Positions 1 through 9,649 of a DNA stretch of 64,000 nt are shown in pieces. The notes beneath the pieces were generated by a model that searched no databases, was not told the origin of the DNA, and worked only from the letters and a program-made list of their open reading frames with translations. The first letter of the stretch is position 1. Each line of letters opens with the position of its first letter. The position numbers were made by a program, and so were the translations under genes. The stretch is from Mucilaginibacter phenanthrenivorans (GTDB taxonomy: Bacteria; Bacteroidota; Bacteroidia; Sphingobacteriales; Sphingobacteriaceae), in the NCBI RefSeq assembly GCF_024721155.1, contig NZ_JAHVAP010000002.1:124001-188000 (forward strand), given 5' to 3'.

Positions 1-203
1 TTTTGTTTATTTTGTTGTGCCTGTTGCTGGCGTTTCTGAACGTCCAGCTGCCCTTGTTGTTGGGTTTGTTGTTGCTTCTGCTGTGCCTGCTGCTGCAATT
101 GTTGTTTATTTTGTTGCGCCTGTTGCTGACGTTTTTGCACGTCCTGCTGTCCCTGTTGTTGCTTCTGCTGTGCTTGCTGCTGCAATTGTTGTTTATTTTG
201 CTT
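1..203 (-). repeat. 87-bp in-frame tandem repeat coding Gln-rich 29-aa units
   Basis: The same 87-bp unit recurs at about 71 and 158; the unit nearest the edge is 12 bp longer. On the minus strand each unit codes for Gln/Ala/Lys/Asn residues of the type QQAQQNKQQLQQQAQQKQ. Because 87 is a multiple of three, changes in copy number would keep the frame. Confidence 0.8.
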
Positions 204-1355
204 TAATTGCTGCTGCGCCTGCTGTTCTTTCTGCTGAACCTGTTGTTGCCCCGGCTGATTTGGCAGTTGTTTACTAACACGACCAGGTTGTTGCGCTTTG
301 TTATCTGGCTGGCCAGGTGCTTGCTTGTTATCTGGTCTTCCAGCCCTGTTGGCCGGTTGCCCCGGGTTAACTTTATTTACGGGCTGTTGCTGTTGGTTGC
401 CTGGTTGTACAGGGTTAGGCCTGTTTGCCACAGGATTTACGCGCACAATCTTGTTATCAGGTTTAGGCGCTCTTGCAACCTGCGCCAGTTTTTGGGCATT
501 GGTATGGTTAAACGCAGGTGAGCCGCCAGTGCCTCTGCGCGCAATTGCCTGGTTAGGGTTTTGTTTTCTATAGGCATTGCCATCAATTACACGGGCGGGG
601 CGTGCGTCAGGTGCCTTATTAACAGCCGGCCTGTAAAAATTCACGGTATTATTTTGTACTCTTGTGGTACCCGGTCTGCTGTCGTTATTTATTTTGTAAA
701 CCTGTACATTTCGACGGGTTACCCTTTGAATCTCGTCCCTGCGGGGGCCTGTTACATATGTTGTGTTATTGTAAACATAGGTATTATTAATAACCGTGGT
801 ATTGCGTATTATGGTAACAGCCCTGGTAGGCGGAGCATAGTAATTATAAATATTGGGCCTGTTTATATAAGCCTGCGGTGCGCAAACCCAATAATTGTCA
901 GGTACACGATATCCGCCGCCAATTGAAATACTTATACTTATGCCGGGTAATAGCGGAGCCCATCCGTAATAACCACCACCATGGCGCCAGCTAACCCATG
1001 CCGGTGCCCATTCATGTCCCGGGATCCATTCCCAACCGTAGTAATCATCATAACGCCAGCGGCCGTAGTGAAATGTGGCCCATCCCCAACGATAGTCTGA
1101 TACCCATGTATTTCCGTATTCGGTTACCACCCAGTGCCCTCGTGTGGCATAAGGCCTGAAGCCTTCCTCGGCGTTTGGAATCCAAACGTTACCGTATTGC
1201 GGGTCGCTTACCCAGGTACCATCAGGCTCCAGGTCGTCGTAAAATTGCTGGTCCGAAATATATTCGCCTTCCTGAGCCTTGCTGTGAATTGGGGCTGCTG
1301 ATAACAGCAGAATAGCTAATAGCGCCGTCCCCCATATTTTATTTATTGCTTTCAT
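1..1355 (-). CDS. DUF6600 family secreted protein with Gln-rich repeat tail (C-terminus cut by window edge)
   Basis: The reading frame opens at ATG 1355-1353 and stays open to the window edge, giving at least 451 codons. Residues 1-30 form a signal peptide. The next 150 residues are rich in Trp, Tyr and Gly, with recurring YG.W and W.P patterns (for example GRWRYDDYYGWEWIP), as expected of the DUF6600 family. A Pro/Asn/Gln-rich linker follows, then from about residue 365 a strongly Gln-rich tail built of 29-residue repeats. The function of the family is unknown; an exported cell-envelope protein is likely. The product is probably longer, because no stop is reached. The opposite strand of the tail shows long Leu-rich frames that are only shadows. 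Confidence 0.85.
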   Translation of the reverse strand, partial: MKAINKIWGTALLAILLLSAAPIHSKAQEGEYISDQQFYDDLEPDGTWVSDPQYGNVWIPNAEEGFRPYATRGHWVVTEYGNTWVSDYRWGWATFHYGRWRYDDYYGWEWIPGHEWAPAWVSWRHGGGYYGWAPLLPGISISISIGGGYRVPDNYWVCAPQAYINRPNIYNYYAPPTRAVTIIRNTTVINNTYVYNNTTYVTGPRRDEIQRVTRRNVQVYKINNDSRPGTTRVQNNTVNFYRPAVNKAPDARPARVIDGNAYRKQNPNQAIARRGTGGSPAFNHTNAQKLAQVARAPKPDNKIVRVNPVANRPNPVQPGNQQQQPVNKVNPGQPANRAGRPDNKQAPGQPDNKAQQPGRVSKQLPNQPGQQQVQQKEQQAQQQLKQNKQQLQQQAQQKQQQGQQDVQKRQQQAQQNKQQLQQQAQQKQQQTQQQGQLDVQKRQQQAQQNKQ

Positions 1356-1545
1356 AAGTTTTTATCTTAAAACAAGTTCTTTTAACGTTTCCCAAAATAA
1401 TATTTGAGCAGATGTATAATTGGTCAGACTGCGGGGAACGCAAAAGGTTATGTGTGTATCTCGATTTTATTAAATCTATTTTTACACATTATTTTACAAC
1501 TATTTTTTTATTAAATAGTTTTACAAAATAATTAAACACAAAAAG

Positions 1546-2502
1546 ATGGTAAATATTCCAAGGCTTGATTTGAACTTATATATTAATGGAGATAGTGGGC
1601 AGCGTAAACAGTTTTCGGATGATATTGGCAAGGCATTTAACCAAACAGGCTTTGTAACGATAACCAATCATGGGTTGGATAAGGCATTGATCGATAAACT
1701 TTATGATGATGTTAAGGCGCTTTTTGCCTTACCGGATGACATAAAATCAAAATATGAAATACCGGGACTTGCCGGCCAGCGGGGATACACCGGTAAGGAA
1801 AAGGAAACAGCAAAGGGCTTTACAGCGCCGGATTTAAAGGAGTTTTGGCAGATAGGCCAAACTGTAACCGACGACGCAGACCTTAAGGCCGAATATCCTG
1901 ATAATTTAATAGTTGATGAATTGCCGTCGTTTAACGATACCACCTTTGAGGTATACAAAAAACTGGAATGGGTAGGGCAGCATTTATTACGGGCAATCTC
2001 GGTTTACTTAAACCTGCCTGAAAATTATTTTGATGACAAGGTGCACAATGGTAACTCTATCCTGCGTACGCTGCATTATTTCCCTATAACAGACCCGGAT
2101 GCGTTGCCTGATGACGCGGTGCGTGCCGGTGCCCATGAGGATATTAACCTGATCACACTTTTAATAGGCGCCAGCGCCGATGGACTTGAGTTGCTTACCC
2201 GCGACAACAAGTGGTTCCCGGTGAAAGCATATGGCGAGGACCTGGTGGTTAACGTGGGCGATATGCTGCAGCGCTTAACCAATAACAAATTAAAATCTAC
2301 TACACACCGCGTAGTAAATCCGCCACGCGAGCTGATGAAAAACTCACGTTATTCTGTTCCGTTCTTCCTGCATCCAAAGGCAGGTATGGACCTAACCAGT
2401 CTGCCGCAGTGTATCGACCAGGATCACCCTAAACAATACGAAGATATCACTGCCGGCGAATACCTTGACGAAAGGCTGCGGGAAATTGGGCTGAAAAAGT
2501 AG
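1546..2502 (+). CDS. 2-oxoglutarate/Fe(II)-dependent oxygenase, isopenicillin N synthase family
   Basis: This 318-aa protein has the double-stranded beta-helix of Fe(II)/2-oxoglutarate oxygenases. The N-terminal DIOX_N-like part includes FVTITNHG (36-43). The iron ligands are visible as H197-x-D199 (in GAHEDIN) and H254 (in STTHRVV). R268 with S270 (RYS) is the usual co-substrate carboxylate-binding pair. Bacteroidota proteins of this type are called isopenicillin N synthase family, but that does not imply penicillin synthesis, and no beta-lactam genes lie nearby. The substrate is unknown. The gene stands alone between a divergent DUF6600 gene and cysS. Start ATG 1546 follows an AT-rich, G-poor leader. 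Confidence 0.88.
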   Translation: MVNIPRLDLNLYINGDSGQRKQFSDDIGKAFNQTGFVTITNHGLDKALIDKLYDDVKALFALPDDIKSKYEIPGLAGQRGYTGKEKETAKGFTAPDLKEFWQIGQTVTDDADLKAEYPDNLIVDELPSFNDTTFEVYKKLEWVGQHLLRAISVYLNLPENYFDDKVHNGNSILRTLHYFPITDPDALPDDAVRAGAHEDINLITLLIGASADGLELLTRDNKWFPVKAYGEDLVVNVGDMLQRLTNNKLKSTTHRVVNPPRELMKNSRYSVPFFLHPKAGMDLTSLPQCIDQDHPKQYEDITAGEYLDERLREIGLKK

Positions 2503-2507
2503 GTTTG

Positions 2508-2640
2508 TAGAGATCAGAGATTAGTTAATTAGAGATTAGTGTCTTGTTTAACAAACGAGAATCCCAACCTCTAACTAATTAATCTCTAACTACAATTAAC
2601 TGATCGTCATTTTTTAACTAACCTCTAATCACTAGTCTCC
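2508..2640. repeat. Imperfect inverted repeat, GATTAG/CTAATC family (family A)
   Basis: The left arm at about 2510-2539 is built of short words such as AGAGATTAG and TTAATTAG. The right arm at about 2568-2635 has the complementary words CTAACTAATTAATCTC and CCTCTAATC. The arms are self-similar inside, so several foldings are possible. The G-poor arm lies on the plus strand just before the cysS promoter. A related single arm is at 17748-17798. Confidence 0.7.
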
Positions 2641-2646
2641 AATTAC

Positions 2647-2654
2647 TATATTTG
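2647..2654 (+). promoter_or_regulatory. Predicted -7 box of cysS, very close to the start codon
   Basis: TATATTTG matches the Bacteroidota TAnnTTTG element exactly and ends 5 nt before the cysS ATG. Transcription would begin at or next to the ATG, giving a leaderless or nearly leaderless mRNA. No clear TTG element is seen upstream. Confidence 0.6.
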
Positions 2655-2659
2655 CGCCC

Positions 2660-4123
2660 ATGGAACAAAATTTATTTGTTTACAACACTTTAACACGCAA
2701 AAAAGAGAAGTTTGAACCCCTGAATCCGCCGCACGTGGGGATGTATGTTTGCGGGCCTACCGTTTATAGTGACGCCCATTTGGGCAATAGCCGTACTTAT
2801 ATTTCCTTCGACCTTATATTTCGTTACCTTATTCATTTGGGTTATAAAGTGCGTTATGTGCGCAACATCACCGACGCCGGTCACCTGGAAGGCGATGCGG
2901 GTGATGAAGGAGAAGACAAGATTTCTAAAAAAGCAAAATTAGCGCAGTTGGAGCCGATGGAAATTGTACAAAAGTACACTGTAGGCTTTCACGAAGTAAT
3001 GCAGCAGTTTAACGTTCTGCCGCCAAGCATTGAGCCAACCGCAACCGGCCATATTAGTGAGCAGATAGAATTGGTGAAAACTATTTTAAAAGCAGGTTTT
3101 GCCTATGAGGTTGATGGTACAATATACTTTGACGTTGAAAAATATAATAACACCCAGGATTATGGGATTTTAAACGGCCGCAACCTGGAAGACCTGTTAA
3201 ATAACACCCGTACACTTGGTGGTCAGGATGAAAAGCATGGCAAGCTCGATTTTGCTTTGTGGATAAAGGCCAAACCTGAGCACCTGATGAAATGGCCGTC
3301 GCCGTGGGGAGTTGGCTTTCCGGGCTGGCATTTAGAGTGCTCGGCAATGAGTAATAAATATTTGGGCGAGCAATTTGATATCCACGGAGGTGGTATTGAC
3401 CTGGCACCAACCCATCATACCAACGAGATTGCGCAAAATGTGGCAGCGTGCGGTAAAAATCCGGCTAATTACTGGATCCATACCAACATGCTTACGGTAA
3501 ACGGGCAAAAAATGTCGAAATCGTTAGGAAATAGCTTTTTGCCACATGAACTTTTTTCAGGCGATAACTCTATATTAAAAAAGGGCTATAGCCCGATGAC
3601 GGTTCGGTTTTTTATGCTGCAGGCCAATTATCGCAGCACGCTCGATTTCGGTAACGATGCCATGGATGCGTCTGAGAAAGGGTTCAAGCGCCTGATGAAT
3701 GCGTTCGGCCTCCTTGACGGATTAAAGGCATCAGGCACAACAGATGTGGAAATACAGCCGTTGATTGACCGTTGCTACGATGCAATGAACGATGATTTTA
3801 ATAGCCCTGTTTTGATAGCTGAACTATTTGAAGCATCTCGCATAATCAATTCAGTGCAGGACGGCAAACTTAAAATTGATGAAGCTAACCTGCAACTTTT
3901 AAAAACAATGATGAACACATTTGTGTTGGACATTCTGGGTTTAAAAAATGAACAGGCTGCAAATGATGACCTGCCGAAAATATTGAACCTTGTTGTTGCG
4001 TTAAGGAACGAAGCTAAGGAAAATCACGACTACGCGACGTCAGATAAAATAAGAAATGGCCTTCAGAAAATAGGCTTTCAGTTAAATGACAGTAAGGAAG
4101 GTACTAGCTGGAGTAAAATTTAA
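2660..4123 (+). CDS. cysS: Cysteinyl-tRNA synthetase
   Basis: This class I aminoacyl-tRNA synthetase charges tRNA-Cys with cysteine in the cytoplasm. At 487 aa it has normal length. C31 starts the [13 protein letters not shown] block, which carries the HIGH-type motif HLGN (40-43). The zinc site is completed by C227 (WHLECSAM), H252 and E256 (THHTNEIAQ). KMSKS is at 284-288. The C-terminal DALR-like helical domain is present. The start is ATG 2660, directly after a promoter-like TATATTTG, so the transcript probably has almost no leader. The gene stands alone; a repeat fills the space to the oxygenase gene upstream. Confidence 0.98.
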   Translation: MEQNLFVYNTLTRKKEKFEPLNPPHVGMYVCGPTVYSDAHLGNSRTYISFDLIFRYLIHLGYKVRYVRNITDAGHLEGDAGDEGEDKISKKAKLAQLEPMEIVQKYTVGFHEVMQQFNVLPPSIEPTATGHISEQIELVKTILKAGFAYEVDGTIYFDVEKYNNTQDYGILNGRNLEDLLNNTRTLGGQDEKHGKLDFALWIKAKPEHLMKWPSPWGVGFPGWHLECSAMSNKYLGEQFDIHGGGIDLAPTHHTNEIAQNVAACGKNPANYWIHTNMLTVNGQKMSKSLGNSFLPHELFSGDNSILKKGYSPMTVRFFMLQANYRSTLDFGNDAMDASEKGFKRLMNAFGLLDGLKASGTTDVEIQPLIDRCYDAMNDDFNSPVLIAELFEASRIINSVQDGKLKIDEANLQLLKTMMNTFVLDILGLKNEQAANDDLPKILNLVVALRNEAKENHDYATSDKIRNGLQKIGFQLNDSKEGTSWSKI

Positions 4124-4248
4124 TTAACTATATTACGTTACATGTTCATCAGACGGTGAAAAATAATCAAACCGTTTTTTAGATTTGACCTAATAGTAAT
4201 GCCTGATAAATTATTATTAATTTGCCCTCATATTATCTATAAAAAATA

Positions 4249-5118
4249 ATGAAAAGAATATTGTTAGCCGCATTTATATTAATCGGTATAAGTAAAATAT
4301 CGTTTGCACAAACGGGTCCAGCCGACGTTAACAAAGTAATAGACGCCGAAAAGGATTTTAACAAGCTGGTTGAAAGAAAAGGTATCAAAAACGCTTTTTT
4401 AGCTGTAGCTGATCCTGAAGGAATTGTGTTTAAGCCGGATGCCGTAAATATTACTGAGTTCTACAATAACATTGACAAGCAGTCTGGTACGCTGAAGTGG
4501 ACACCTGATTTTGCAAGGATCTCGGCTAACGGCGATCTTGCCTTTACCGCCGGACCTTATATTTACCAAAACGGTAAAACTGAGGACGACAAGGTATTTG
4601 GTGATTATGTATCGTTATGGCGCGTGGATGGTGAAGGTAAGTTTAAGTTGCTGGTTGACCTTGGCATTCAACATCCTGAACCGGATAAGGATGCCTTAAC
4701 AGATTTCAGAAGCCCCGATTCTTTAAAAAGGATAGCACCAAGTAAGGACCCATTCGGCGGTAAAAAGATCATCCTGGCAACCGACGAGTTATTTAATCAC
4801 TCATTAACAATCTCAACCGTGGGTACTTATAAGGAGTTTTTGAGTTTAGAGGGACATTATTATTTCCCGGGTTTTGAGCCGATGACAGGACAGGATAAGG
4901 TAATGAAGTTTATTGATAACGAGGCAATCGCAATCAGTGCTGTAACCGTTAACGGAGGCCGGTCTACCAGTAACGATCTTGCTTACACTTATGGTAAGGC
5001 CCGTATTCAAAAAGGCAGCATAGTTAGTAATTATAACTATGTACGGATCTGGGAGTTGGATAAGAACCATAAATGGAACGTCTTGCTGGAGGCTTTTTCA
5101 GCAATAGAAAATGAATAA
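4249..5118 (+). CDS. Secreted protein with two NTF2-like (DUF4440/SnoaL-type) domains
   Basis: The 289-aa product begins with a clear signal peptide (cleavage after SFAQ, about residue 21). Two NTF2-like segments of about 130 residues follow, at roughly 24-160 and 165-289. Both show the pattern of a helical start (VIDAEKDFNKLV; LATDELFNHSLT), a central strand region, and a closing R-IWELDKNHKWNVLLE type hairpin seen in DUF4440 proteins. Catalytic residues cannot be assigned. The protein is probably periplasmic or outer-membrane associated. The gene is monocistronic and ends in a strong terminator. Confidence 0.75.
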   Translation: MKRILLAAFILIGISKISFAQTGPADVNKVIDAEKDFNKLVERKGIKNAFLAVADPEGIVFKPDAVNITEFYNNIDKQSGTLKWTPDFARISANGDLAFTAGPYIYQNGKTEDDKVFGDYVSLWRVDGEGKFKLLVDLGIQHPEPDKDALTDFRSPDSLKRIAPSKDPFGGKKIILATDELFNHSLTISTVGTYKEFLSLEGHYYFPGFEPMTGQDKVMKFIDNEAIAISAVTVNGGRSTSNDLAYTYGKARIQKGSIVSNYNYVRIWELDKNHKWNVLLEAFSAIENE

Positions 5119-5138
5119 TTTAAGATACTGCAAATTTT

Positions 5139-5175
5139 AAACATAAAAGCCGGCTTATAGCCGGCTTTTATGTTT
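5139..5175 (+). terminator. Hairpin terminator of the NTF2-like gene
   Basis: A perfect 16-bp stem (5139-5154 with 5160-5175, core AAAGCCGGC/GCCGGCTTT) closes a 5-nt loop. The stem flanks are A- and T-rich on the two sides, so it could work in both directions. Confidence 0.8.
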
Positions 5176-5308
5176 AAACGGATTCTGCGCTTTGTTGTCT
5201 TTCTTTGTAACATTCCTGAAACAATGTTAATAAAATGCCTTTTGTTGAAAAGCTTTTACAACTGTTAGGTAACCCCGTTCGTAAAAGGGCTAATTAAATA
5301 ATTTGGTT

Positions 5309-5503
5309 ATGGCCGATTTAAATAAATTTCAGCGATCAAAGGAAAGAATTAACGAGATTCTTAATTATTTAATCAACACCGGTAATAGCGATCACGTTAA
5401 TAGCCAATACGTAAGGACCCTCCAGCAATCAATTCGTGTAATTGATGAAAAAATGGAGGAGTTTAAAAATTCACAGATGCTGCAGGAGCGAAAAAGCGCT
5501 TAA
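5309..5503 (+). CDS. Small charged helical protein, function unknown
   Basis: This 64-aa product has no recognised domain. It is almost entirely predicted helix, with alternating charges and hydrophobic heptads (INEILNYLI, IRVIDEKMEEF), so a short coiled coil or oligomerising helix pair is likely. I chose ATG 5309; a TTG two codons upstream would add Met-Val. The frame is intact, codon use is like that of its neighbours, and the gene has its own space between a terminator and a long intergenic stretch. It has no signal peptide and no membrane segment. Confidence 0.6.
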   Translation: MADLNKFQRSKERINEILNYLINTGNSDHVNSQYVRTLQQSIRVIDEKMEEFKNSQMLQERKSA

Positions 5504-5849
5504 TTGATAGCATCAAGCGCCATACTCCCAACAAGTTTATCCTTCCGATAACTTTCACAGTATACAAAACCATCAATTTCGACGAAACTCATTCAGTTAT
5601 CTTTATAATCCTGGTATGTCGATGCCTATAACTTACCTTCAACCGGGGGGAGGTGATTTTAAATGTGGCAATCAAATGTTAAATGGCCGCCGCGTTTTGT
5701 TAAAGTATGTTAACAGGTGTTAAATTTCAATAAGGTGTAATAAAATACTCTGAAATTGGTGTTGCGGTTCATGAAAAGTTATTCAATGGCTCAAGTTTTT
5801 AGTTCATTCAACTTAGTCTAACTCTATCAACCTATCTAACTCAACATAA
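5504..5849. other. 346-bp intergenic stretch with a single repeat arm
   Basis: No convincing gene is seen here. The part next to the small gene has a weak GCGCTT...AAGCGC hairpin without a T tract. The last 50 bases (about 5797-5845) are a G-poor string of words such as TCAACTTAGTC and CTAACTCAAC, related to the repeat arms at 10.7, 29.9 and 61.1 kb. The arm ends 4 nt before the next start codon. Confidence 0.5.
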
Positions 5850-8800
5850 ATGACAAAACTTTACACATCATCTCCCATGCAGTACAAAAAAATCAATAAC
5901 CTGTTAGGTTGGCTTTGCTTCGCGATAGCATCAACCACCTATATCCTAACCCTTGAACCATCTGTAAGCTTTTGGGATTGCGGCGAATTTATTTCGTGCG
6001 CCTACCGCCTGCAAGTATCGCATCAGCCGGGCTATCCCTTATTCGCCATGCTGGGGAAGGCATTTTCGCTGTTATCGTTCGGCAATAACGCAAAGGTTCC
6101 GTATTTCACCAACCTGATGTCGGCAATAGCCAGCGGCGCCACTATTATGTTTTTATTCTGGACGATAACGGCGCTGGCTAAAAAGCTAATGCTTAAAACC
6201 GGTGAGGAAACAGACGGACAACGCCTCAACCTTATTATGGCGGCCGGTTTGGTAGGTGCATTGGCATTCACCTATACCGATACGTTTTGGTTTTCAGCAG
6301 TAGAGACCATTGTATTTGCACTGTCGTCGCTATGCACTGCGATTGTGTTTTGGGCGATATTAAAATGGGATGCCCATGCGGATGAAGCGGGTGCCGATAA
6401 ATGGATAGTGCTGATAGCTTATATGATAGGTCTTTCGATAGGCATCCACCTGCTGAATTTATTGACCATCCCGGCAGTTGCTATGGTTTATTACTTCCGC
6501 AGGTATAACAATATCAATATAAAAAGCGGTGTGATTGCATTTTTAATAAGTATAGTAATCCTAGGATTGGTTCAGTTTGGCATTCGTGGTTACACCATAT
6601 TTTTCGCCGCCAAGGCCGATTTCTTTTTTGTGAACACATTGGGAATGGGTTTTGGAAGCGGAGCGGCAGTTTTCTTTTTACTGCTGATAGGCGCAATTGC
6701 CACGGGGATCTGGTACAGTGTTCGTAAAGGCAAGCCAATGCTCAACCTGGCGCTTTTATGTGTCGCCTTTATTTATTTTGGCTACAGCTCATTTGTTTAT
6801 ATTCCTATCCGTGCATCGGCCAATACCGATCTGAACAATTCGCACCCGGATAACGCATTTACGCTTTATAGTTATTTGAACAGGATCCAGTACGGCGAGA
6901 CACCATTGCTTACCGGGCCTTATTTTGATGCGAAGGTAGTTGACGAAAAGGAAGGCGGCACCGTTTATCAAAAAGGAAAAACCAAGTATGAAGACGCGGG
7001 TAAAAAACTGGATTATGTGTACGACCATACTACCTTTTTACCAAGGATGTGGAGTACAGAATCGGACCCTTATTACGCACAGAATGCCCGTTTTTATAAG
7101 CAATGGCTGGGCATTGCCGACGGACAAGCGCCAACCTTTGCAGATAATATGAAATGGATGTTCAGCTGGCAGATCTACCAGATGTATGCACGTTATTTTT
7201 TATGGAATTTTGTTGGCCGTTATAACGAAGTTGATGGGCAGCAAAGCACCGCGGATGTTAACGGCAACTGGACAAGCGGCATCCTGGATGGTAGCAAACA
7301 TCTGCCCAAATCAATAACCCAGGGCACTAATTACACCCCGCTTTATGCCTTACCGTTTATATTGGGTTTGCTGGGTGCAGTTTATCATTTTAAGCGCAAA
7401 AAAAGGGATGCCTTAATAATTGCCCTGCTTTTCTTTTTTACCGGGATAGCCATTGTGCTCTATGTAAATCAAGATTCGGTGCAGCCGCGGGAAAGGGATT
7501 ATTCATACGTTGGGTCGTTTTATGCATTTGCTATCTGGATAGGTTTGGGTGTAATTGCCCTAACCGAGATTGCCAGGAAAAAGGTAAGCTTGCGGATTGC
7601 AACCATAGGGCCGTTTGCGGTATGTATGCTTGCCGTGCCGGTATTGCTGGCGTTTAAGGAATGGAGAGGGCATGACCGGTCAACTAAAATGACTCCGCAT
7701 GATATGGCATACAATTTTTTAATCTCGTGCCCCAAAGATGCGATTTTGTTTACCTATGGCGATAATGATACCTATTCCCTTTGGTACGACCAGGAGGTTG
7801 AAGGCATCAGGCCCGATGTGCGTATTGTTTGTTTGAGTTTATTCAGCGGCGACTGGTATATCCACCAGATGCAAAAGAAAATGAACCAGTCGGCGCCATT
7901 GCCTATAACAATGACTTATGATAAATATAAGACCGGTACGCGCGATGTGGTTTATTTTAACGATGCCAAAATCCCGGGTTCGGTTGATGTTAAAGAGATC
8001 TTTGATTTTATAACATCCGACGATAGCCGCACCAAGGTACAGTTTCAAAACGGCGACGTAATGAACTACCTGCCCACCAAAAACTTTAAGCTAAGCGTTA
8101 ACCGGGACGAGGTTGTAAAAAATGGCGTAGTAACTCCCGAACAAAAGGGCAGGGTTGCCGATAAGATGGAATGGAAATACAGCTCAAATTATATAACAAA
8201 GGATAACCTTGCTATGCTTGATATCCTGGCCCATAACGATTGGAAGCGCCCAATTTGCTTCACTTCAACCATGGGGCCTGAGAATATGTTTGGCTTACAG
8301 CCGTGGTTATATAAGGAAGGTTTTGTTTATCACCTTATCCCTTTTAAAACCGATACAGCAGCCGATGCAAACCATGTTTCAAAAACCAACAGCCTGGTGA
8401 TGTATAACAATGTGGTTAATAAGTTTAAGTTCGGTAATTATAAAAAGGCGAAGTACCTTGATAATGTATCGTCGCAACAGTACTACCTTGCCATGGAACT
8501 GACCTTTAACGACCTGGCACAGGGACTTATAAGAGATGGCCGCACCGACCTGGCATTAAATACCGTTCATAAATTTGATAAGGAAATGCCTGATATTAAC
8601 CCGGATATTGATACCGCCGCCCACAAATTCTTCCTGGCGGAAACCGCCTACAGCCTTGGCGACAAGGAGTTGGGTACGCGTTACGTTAAGAGCGTGGATA
8701 ATTTTATTACTGATCAGCTTGATTACAATTACCATTTATTGCAGGATAATAAGGATGGCATTGATCAGCGCACGGTACAGCTTGGTGTTCAACTATTAAA

Positions 8801-8906
8801 TGGCATGGCCGACACCGCTAAAACTAATGAGCAATTGGAACTAAGTAAACGGCTAAAGGCCCAGCAAATGGATTATGAAAATAAGTTTGCCGTTTTAATG
8901 AGGTAA
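5850..8906 (+). CDS. DUF2723 (GT117/TMEM260-like) multi-span membrane glycosyltransferase
   Basis: This 1018-aa protein has an N-terminal half of about 11-13 membrane spans (residues 15 to about 590) and a soluble C-terminal half. The family signature SVSFWDCGEF (residues 39-48, acidic D43 and E46) follows the first span, the position of the catalytic acid in GT-C glycosyltransferases. DUF2723 proteins belong to the family of TMEM260, a eukaryotic protein O-mannosyltransferase, so transfer of a lipid-linked sugar to exported proteins is a reasonable inference; the bacterial substrate is unknown. ATG 5850 starts 4 nt after a repeat arm. ATG 5877 (MQYKKINNLLG) would also leave all spans intact and may be the true start. 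Confidence 0.85.
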   Translation: MTKLYTSSPMQYKKINNLLGWLCFAIASTTYILTLEPSVSFWDCGEFISCAYRLQVSHQPGYPLFAMLGKAFSLLSFGNNAKVPYFTNLMSAIASGATIMFLFWTITALAKKLMLKTGEETDGQRLNLIMAAGLVGALAFTYTDTFWFSAVETIVFALSSLCTAIVFWAILKWDAHADEAGADKWIVLIAYMIGLSIGIHLLNLLTIPAVAMVYYFRRYNNINIKSGVIAFLISIVILGLVQFGIRGYTIFFAAKADFFFVNTLGMGFGSGAAVFFLLLIGAIATGIWYSVRKGKPMLNLALLCVAFIYFGYSSFVYIPIRASANTDLNNSHPDNAFTLYSYLNRIQYGETPLLTGPYFDAKVVDEKEGGTVYQKGKTKYEDAGKKLDYVYDHTTFLPRMWSTESDPYYAQNARFYKQWLGIADGQAPTFADNMKWMFSWQIYQMYARYFLWNFVGRYNEVDGQQSTADVNGNWTSGILDGSKHLPKSITQGTNYTPLYALPFILGLLGAVYHFKRKKRDALIIALLFFFTGIAIVLYVNQDSVQPRERDYSYVGSFYAFAIWIGLGVIALTEIARKKVSLRIATIGPFAVCMLAVPVLLAFKEWRGHDRSTKMTPHDMAYNFLISCPKDAILFTYGDNDTYSLWYDQEVEGIRPDVRIVCLSLFSGDWYIHQMQKKMNQSAPLPITMTYDKYKTGTRDVVYFNDAKIPGSVDVKEIFDFITSDDSRTKVQFQNGDVMNYLPTKNFKLSVNRDEVVKNGVVTPEQKGRVADKMEWKYSSNYITKDNLAMLDILAHNDWKRPICFTSTMGPENMFGLQPWLYKEGFVYHLIPFKTDTAADANHVSKTNSLVMYNNVVNKFKFGNYKKAKYLDNVSSQQYYLAMELTFNDLAQGLIRDGRTDLALNTVHKFDKEMPDINPDIDTAAHKFFLAETAYSLGDKELGTRYVKSVDNFITDQLDYNYHLLQDNKDGIDQRTVQLGVQLLNGMADTAKTNEQLELSKRLKAQQMDYENKFAVLMR

Positions 8907-8923
8907 TTAAATACGCAATAAAA

Positions 8924-8960
8924 ATAAACTTACAAAGCGTCAAAAACTTTGTAAGTTTAT
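8924..8960 (+). terminator. Hairpin terminator after the DUF2723 gene
   Basis: A 14-bp stem (8924-8937 with 8947-8960, core AACTTACAAAG/CTTTGTAAGTT) closes a 9-nt loop. It lies between the stop at 8906 and the next start at 8978. Confidence 0.75.
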
Positions 8961-8977
8961 GTACTTATAAACCCATC

Positions 8978-9499
8978 ATGAAGAAGCTGTTGCTGTTTTG
9001 CGTATTTTTTCACTATGCTTTTTTAGTGACGGCTCAAACCGGAGAGGGGAGAATTAATGCTGATATAGGCGCTGGCTATGCTGTACCCACCGAGGGCTTT
9101 GGAGTTAAACCAGGCGTTACTTTTGTTGCTGAACCACACTACTTCCTGTCGAATAATTTTTCAATAGGGATTAGGTTTGAGGGGGCTTTACTTGGCTACC
9201 AGGCACAATATAACGACGAACTATTTTCATTTTTTGGGTCGTCCTGCGCGACCGGCGAATACCATTTCGGCAACGGAAGGTTCCGGCCATTTTTAGGTGC
9301 CGGCGGGGGCCTATATACGCGACACTACATATTTGAAGATAATAATTACGATGATGACCAGCTTTATGTGTCGGGGTATGGCACCCTAAAACTTGGGTTT
9401 TTCGGCAGGGCCGGCTTTGAAGCGGGCCATATCAGGATAGCTGCCACCTACAACACAATTGCTGCCAACTTTAGCTATGCGGCATTTACCGTGGCCTAG
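8978..9499 (+). CDS. Outer-membrane beta-barrel protein (OmpW/porin-like fold)
   Basis: The 173-aa product has a signal peptide (cleavage near VTAQ, residue 20). The rest alternates short hydrophobic or aromatic strands with Gly/Asn/Asp turns (NADIGAGYAVP, FSIGIRFEGALLGY, FLGAGGGLYTR, LGFFGRAGFEAG), typical of an eight-strand outer-membrane beta-barrel. The closing strands NFSYAAFTVA are short and do not end with the usual aromatic residue. Function is unknown. A terminator lies before it, so it is transcribed separately. Confidence 0.75.
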   Translation: MKKLLLFCVFFHYAFLVTAQTGEGRINADIGAGYAVPTEGFGVKPGVTFVAEPHYFLSNNFSIGIRFEGALLGYQAQYNDELFSFFGSSCATGEYHFGNGRFRPFLGAGGGLYTRHYIFEDNNYDDDQLYVSGYGTLKLGFFGRAGFEAGHIRIAATYNTIAANFSYAAFTVA

Positions 9500-9649
9500 T
9501 TATCGGCGAATAAATAGCAGGCTTTTACGAGTTAATATGACTTGTTTTTCTATCTTTAATAAATAACTTTTCTTTTACATTAAACTATTTTTTTGCAAAT
9601 AAAGCAACTGGCATGTAAATGGATACGTACTTATATAAAATAAACATTT

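Noticed and set aside
3..926. Leu- and Val-rich plus-strand reading frames at the left edge
   Set aside because: They are antisense shadows of the Gln-rich repeats in the minus-strand DUF6600 gene.
2508..2640. Possible CRISPR array from short repeated words
   Set aside because: The words vary, have no constant spacer length and form inverted, not direct, repeats. No cas genes occur in the window.
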